Positions 6,005 to 9,079 of a stretch of 9,079 nucleotides of DNA are shown here, piece by piece (position 1 is the stretch's first letter; every line of letters begins with the position of its first letter). The notes beneath the pieces are model-generated. The model saw only the letters and a list, made by a program, of their open reading frames with translations. It was not told the DNA's origin and did no database searches. Position numbers and translations under genes: made by a program. The stretch is from positions 1-9,079 of the forward strand of contig JAQBZT010000101.1 of NCBI GenBank assembly GCA_027622355.1, in the 5' to 3' direction. This stretch comes from a bacterium. GTDB taxonomy: Bacteria; UBA8248.

Positions 6005-6547
6005 TCATTTTTGGGCGGCCACGATCTCCGCGGCGCACGTGGCAGCCTCGGCGGCCGCTTCCTCGGCGAGGGGAGATTCATCCGCCTCGAAGGGGGAGAG
6101 CACCCAATCGGCGCCCTCGGCGCCTCGTGGCGGCTTCCCGATGCCGATCCGCAACCGGCGGAACTCGCGCGTGCCCAGCGCCTCGATGATGCTGGCAATT
6201 CCGTTGTGGCCTGCGTCCCCGCCCGTGGTGTTCAGCTTCATCTTGCCGAGGGGAACGTCCATCTCATCGTGTAGAACGAGCAGGTTTTCCGGGCCCAAGC
6301 CCTCGGCCGCGAGCAGCGACTTCACGGCCTTTCCGCTCAGATTCATGTAAGTCTCGGGTTTCGCCAGAACCACCTTCCAGCCGCGAATGGTGCCGCTTCC
6401 CACCAGGGCGTGATGCCGGAGGGAGTCGACCCGGATGCGATACGTCCGGGCCAGATGATCCAACGCCCAGAACCCGATGTTGTGGCGGGTCATGGCGTAT
6501 TCGTGCCCGGGATTTCCCAGCCCCACGACCAGCAAAGATGACGCCAT
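6005..6547 (-). CDS. pth: Peptidyl-tRNA hydrolase
   Basis: Cleaves peptidyl-tRNAs that drop off the ribosome and so recycles tRNA; essential in most bacteria. The 180-residue product is slightly short for the family but complete. It has GLGNPGHEY (about residues 9-17, Asn12), catalytic His22 in TRHNIGF, KPETYMNLSG (63-72, Met68-Asn69), HDEMDVPLGK (93-102) with Asp94 supporting the catalytic histidine, and GGDAGHNGIASI (109-120, Asn115). The end is an alanine/glutamate-rich helix. The ATG start fits the conserved N-terminus, although the ribosome binding site is weak (GGGCGG, about 9 bases upstream). It follows rplY by 32 bases, an order shared by many Proteobacteria. A small CCGGA-CGC-TCCGG hairpin lies in that gap (6561-6573). 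Confidence 0.97.
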   Translation of the reverse strand: MASSLLVVGLGNPGHEYAMTRHNIGFWALDHLARTYRIRVDSLRHHALVGSGTIRGWKVVLAKPETYMNLSGKAVKSLLAAEGLGPENLLVLHDEMDVPLGKMKLNTTGGDAGHNGIASIIEALGTREFRRLRIGIGKPPRGAEGADWVLSPFEADESPLAEEAAAEAATCAAEIVAAQK

Positions 6548-6579
6548 TCAGGTAGTCCGCCCGGACGCTCCGGCCACGG

Positions 6580-7269
6580 CTAATTCTCGGAAGAGCCCGA
6601 AGCTGCCTCCGAATCGGACGGCTTTTTCCCCGCGTCGGCGGCTCCCTCCGCAGGCGCTTCGCCCTCGGCACCTTCCAAGGCACCCTCTTCGGCCGGCTTC
6701 TCCTCTTCGATCACTTCGACGAGAACGACAGGTTCATTGGCATCGGTGAGCAGCACGACCCCCGCGGGAAGAGTGATGTCCCGGACGTGGAGCACATTGT
6801 TGACATCCATCCCGCTCACATCCAGCGTAATTTCCTCGGGGATGGAGATGGGGAGGCACTCCACCTCGAGCTCGCGCAAGAGCTGGGAGAGGGTTCCGCC
6901 CATTTTCTTTCCGATGGCTTCCCCCTGGAGGACGATCGGAACCTCGACGCGAATCCGCCGGTCCATCCGAATCTCCAGAAAATCCGCGTGGAGAATCGTC
7001 CTGCGAATCGGATCGCGCTGAAGCTCGCGGATGATCACGGGGCGCTCCCGATTCGCCTCGCCCTCGACGTTGAGCTGAAACACAACGTTGGCACTCGTGC
7101 GCCCGCTCAGGAGATTTCCCAGGGAGCGGGGATTGATGGCCAGGGGTGTGGGCTCATTGATGCCGTAAACGACCCCCGGGATGAAATCCTCGCGCCGCAG
7201 GCGCCGGGCCGCCCCCTTGCCGGAGGCTACCCTCGATTTCACTTCAAGCGATGGAATGTCCAGAGCCAT
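6580..7269 (-). CDS. rplY: 50S ribosomal protein bL25, long Ctc/TL5 form
   Basis: Binds 5S rRNA in the large subunit. This is the two-domain general-stress (Ctc/TL5) form and not the short enterobacterial form. The 5S-binding domain covers about residues 6-96, with KGAARRLRREDFIPGVVYG and the LQRDPIRRTILHADFLEI segment. The TL5-type beta domain runs about 100-187 (VPIVLQGEAIGKKMGGTL, ISIPEEITLDVSGM, LLTDANEPVVLVEV). An acidic Glu/Ala/Gly/Ser-rich tail fills about 188-229. The ATG at 7269 has GAGGATGAGG just upstream. It lies 43 bases after prs and 32 before pth, consistent with one transcription unit prs-rplY-pth. The length of 229 is typical of the long form. Confidence 0.97.
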   Translation of the reverse strand: MALDIPSLEVKSRVASGKGAARRLRREDFIPGVVYGINEPTPLAINPRSLGNLLSGRTSANVVFQLNVEGEANRERPVIIRELQRDPIRRTILHADFLEIRMDRRIRVEVPIVLQGEAIGKKMGGTLSQLLRELEVECLPISIPEEITLDVSGMDVNNVLHVRDITLPAGVVLLTDANEPVVLVEVIEEEKPAEEGALEGAEGEAPAEGAADAGKKPSDSEAASGSSEN

Positions 7270-7312
7270 ACTGCCTCATCCTCTCTGCCGGGGAACCCCC
7301 GATTGGGAAAAT

Positions 7313-8257
7313 TTATACGAACAAGCTGCTGACCGAGGCGTCCTCATGAATGCGCCGTATGGCCTCGGCCAGTATCCGGCCCACGGAAAGAACGACAATT
7401 TTCTTTGTTTTCTTGCCATTCCCGCGAAACGGAATGGTGTCGGTCACCACGAGCTCCTCGATGGGCGAGGCCTCGATGCGGTCAATGGCAGGCCCGGAGA
7501 GGACCGCGTGACAGCACGAGGCGTACACCCTTTTGGCGCCTGCGTCCTTGAGCGCCTGGGCGCCCTGGCTCAGCGTCCCAGCCGTATCTACTATATCATC
7601 AACAATAAGTACATCGCGGTCCTTCACATCGCCGATAATGTGCATCACCTCGGAGACGTTCGCGCGCTCGCGCCGCTTGTCGATGATGCCGAGATCGGCG
7701 TTCAGCCGCTTGGCCGTGGCCCGGGCCCGCTCCACCCCGCCCGCATCAGGCGAGATGACGACCAGTTCATCGAACTCCTTCTTTTGAAGATACTCGTTCA
7801 CCACGGGCGAGGCGTAAAGATGGTCCACCGGGATGTCGAAGAAACCCTGAATCTGCCCGGCATGGAGATCCATCGTGATCACGCGGTCCGCCCCCGAAGA
7901 AGCCAGGAGGTTCGCCACCAGCTTCGCCGTAATCGGCACGCGGGGCTGGGCCTTCCGGTCCTGCCGCGCATAGGCGAAGTAGGGAATCACGGCCGTAATC
8001 CGCTCGGCCGATGAGCGGCGAAAGGCATCCATCATGATGAGCATTTCCATCAAGTTGGCGTTGCCCGGCTGGCAAAGACTCTGCACCGCGAATACATCGG
8101 CCCCGCGGATATTTTCCTTGATGCGGACGAAGGTTTCTCCGTCGCTGAAATCCACGATCTCGATCAGGCCGGCCTCGACTCCCAGGGCATCGATAATGGC
8201 GCGATAAAGTCCGGGGTTTGAACGCCCCCCGAAAACTTTCAGCCGATTTCCCCTCAC
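7313..8257 (-). CDS. prs: Ribose-phosphate pyrophosphokinase (PRPP synthase), class I
   Basis: Transfers pyrophosphate from ATP to ribose 5-phosphate, giving PRPP for purine, pyrimidine, NAD, histidine and tryptophan synthesis. The 314-residue product has the family's normal length. Motifs: FSDGE (37-41), the catalytic-loop region YARQDRK (96-102), the metal/ATP-binding DLHAGQIQGFF (130-140), PDAGGVERA (170-178) and the PRPP/ribose-phosphate loop VLIVDDIVDTAGT (216-228). The start is GTG at 8255-8257; an in-frame TGA lies 24 bases upstream and no other start codon falls between, so no longer form is possible. GGGG at -9 to -12 is the likely ribosome binding site. The gene sits between ispE and rplY, as in Pseudomonas and many Deltaproteobacteria. 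Confidence 0.97.
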   Translation of the reverse strand: MRGNRLKVFGGRSNPGLYRAIIDALGVEAGLIEIVDFSDGETFVRIKENIRGADVFAVQSLCQPGNANLMEMLIMMDAFRRSSAERITAVIPYFAYARQDRKAQPRVPITAKLVANLLASSGADRVITMDLHAGQIQGFFDIPVDHLYASPVVNEYLQKKEFDELVVISPDAGGVERARATAKRLNADLGIIDKRRERANVSEVMHIIGDVKDRDVLIVDDIVDTAGTLSQGAQALKDAGAKRVYASCCHAVLSGPAIDRIEASPIEELVVTDTIPFRGNGKKTKKIVVLSVGRILAEAIRRIHEDASVSSLFV

Positions 8258-8309
8258 CGCTCTATACCCCGCAACTGATCAGAACCGCGTCGTCCTCCAA
8301 AGACCGCCT

Positions 8310-8339
8310 TTGATACTGCATTTCACCCCCGGCTATCAA
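8310..8339 (-). promoter_or_regulatory. Candidate sigma-70 promoter for prs-rplY-pth
   Basis: On the minus strand TTGATA (8334-8339, five of six -35 consensus positions) is followed after 18 bases by TATCAA (8310-8315, four of six for -10). The predicted leader to the prs GTG is about 45 bases. The two boxes are exact reverse complements of each other, so the site is also an inverted repeat. It lies in the ispE-prs gap, the natural place for such a promoter. Confidence 0.4.
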
Positions 8340-8393
8340 GTCGCCTGGGGGATGGCCCGACAAGAACGGGAGCCGGCCCGGCCCCCGCCCTCT

Positions 8394-8416
8394 CCCCGGT
8401 CGAAACAAAACCGGGG
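8394..8416. repeat. GC-rich inverted repeat after ispE
   Basis: CCCCGGT and ACCGGGG form a perfect 7-bp stem with a 9-base loop, starting 26 bases past the ispE stop. There is no T-run after it on the minus strand, so it is not a standard intrinsic terminator. It may be a transcript 3'-end structure or a pause site. I see no tRNA gene in this gap. Confidence 0.35.
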
Positions 8417-8442
8417 TCAAAATCCGCCGAAGTCTACCTTTT

Positions 8443-9079
8443 TCAAGGAAATCGGTCCACCGGACATCCCCCTTTTTCCCACACTCTCAGGCACGCGGAC
8501 CGCAGCGCCGGCTCCTGCAGCGGACGGGCGAGATCGGCCCGCCACCCGCGCCGCCGGGAAAACCCCCGGGCCGCCTCCAGCGCCTCTTTCCGGCGGGGGA
8601 AAACCGCAAAAATCGTGGGCCCGCTTCCGCTCATCTGGACCTGCCCGGCGCCCCGGGAGCGCAACTCCCCGCAAAGCCGGCGGAATCGGGGATATCTCGT
8701 AAAAACAACTGATTCCAGGTCATTTCCGCGAGTCTCGCCAGCAGGCCGAAGCCCCTCGTCGGCCCCGGCCTGCGCCTCCTCGTACCAGCCGTAGACCTGG
8801 GCCGCCGAGAGGGCGAGCGCGGGCTTGAGCAGCAATATCCAGCCTTTTTTCATGGGAGGACAGGCCCTCACGCGTTCCCCGCGTCCGCGGCAGCGGGCAG
8901 ACGCCCCCCCCAGAAAAAACGGAACATCCGACCCCATGCCCGCCGCGATTTCCGTCAGGCGGCTTTTGGGAAAGGACAGCCCCCACAGCCGGTTGAGTGA
9001 CCAGAGAACGGCCGCCGCATTCCCGCTGCCACCGCCCAGCCCAGCCCCCGCCGGTATCCGTTTCTCGATAAAAATATCT
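8443..9079 (-). CDS. ispE: 4-diphosphocytidyl-2-C-methyl-D-erythritol kinase, C-terminal part (5' end outside window)
   Basis: GHMP-family kinase that phosphorylates CDP-ME with ATP in the MEP pathway to isoprenoid precursors. About 211 residues are visible from the window edge to a TGA; the first 70 or so, holding the substrate-binding N-terminal strands, are missing. The glycine-rich ATP loop PAGAGLGGGSGNAAA is present (visible residues 9-23), as are SDVPFFLGG with the catalytic aspartate and the third GHMP motif MSGSGPTIFAVF near the C-terminus. The reading frame stays open from the edge through the ATP loop, so an internal ATG at 8937 is not the start. The neighbouring prs supports the identification. 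The C-terminus is Arg-rich but intact. Confidence 0.95.
   Translation of the reverse strand, partial: DIFIEKRIPAGAGLGGGSGNAAAVLWSLNRLWGLSFPKSRLTEIAAGMGSDVPFFLGGASARCRGRGERVRACPPMKKGWILLLKPALALSAAQVYGWYEEAQAGADEGLRPAGETRGNDLESVVFTRYPRFRRLCGELRSRGAGQVQMSGSGPTIFAVFPRRKEALEAARGFSRRRGWRADLARPLQEPALRSACLRVWEKGGCPVDRFP

Noticed and set aside
8258..8442. Possible tRNA-Gln between ispE and prs, as found in Pseudomonas
   Set aside because: I looked for a T-arm and acceptor stem on both strands. Only a plain GC-rich hairpin (8394-8416) is present, with no cloverleaf or consensus T-loop.
8443..8937. Stand-alone 164-residue protein starting at ATG 8937
   Set aside because: The frame continues to the window edge and encodes the IspE ATP loop, so this ATG is internal to ispE.
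1..9079. Mobile element, CRISPR array, defence or otherwise new gene system
   Set aside because: Every stretch is explained by ten conserved housekeeping genes and short gaps; there are no direct-repeat arrays, transposase or integrase motifs, and no unassigned reading frame with coding character.

Overview
This is a GC-rich bacterial chromosome segment in which every supported gene lies on the minus strand, so transcription runs from high to low coordinates. All ten genes are conserved housekeeping genes. I see no mobile element, CRISPR array, tRNA, rRNA or phage gene. The combination of ispE-prs-rplY-pth with rpsF-ssb-rpsR-rplI-dnaB-alr resembles the layout in Deltaproteobacteria-like and related Gram-negative lineages (Desulfobacterota, Methylomirabilota, Tectomicrobia and similar). 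This assignment is inferred from gene order and GC-rich codon use only and is tentative.

Layout in transcription order: ispE (MEP isoprenoid pathway, 5' end outside the window), then a 185-nt gap with a candidate promoter, then prs (PRPP synthase), rplY/ctc (bL25) and pth (peptidyl-tRNA hydrolase), closely spaced. Next is hppA, a membrane-bound ion-pumping pyrophosphatase with its own strong ribosome binding site and a probable weak terminator. A 183-nt leader then precedes the ribosomal and replication operon rpsF-ssb-rpsR-rplI (bS6, SSB, bS18, bL9). That operon ends in a strong intrinsic terminator. Beyond it, dnaB (replicative helicase) and alr (alanine racemase, 3' end outside the window) overlap at their stop and start codons.

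Functionally the window joins precursor supply (PRPP, isoprenoids, D-alanine), translation (bS6, bS18, bL9, bL25, Pth), replication (SSB, DnaB) and membrane energisation by pyrophosphate. There is no evidence of a new system. The points worth a second look are regulatory: a bulged hairpin in the rpsF leader that could hide its Shine-Dalgarno sequence and fits the S6:S18 autoregulation theme; a terminator with a possible competing antiterminator between rplI and dnaB; and an inverted repeat just before the dnaB ribosome binding site. Two start corrections also matter: dnaB most likely starts at the GTG at 1770 rather than the TTG at 1887, and alr starts at a TTG overlapping the dnaB stop. The residue pattern of hppA predicts a K+-dependent, probably Na+-pumping enzyme.
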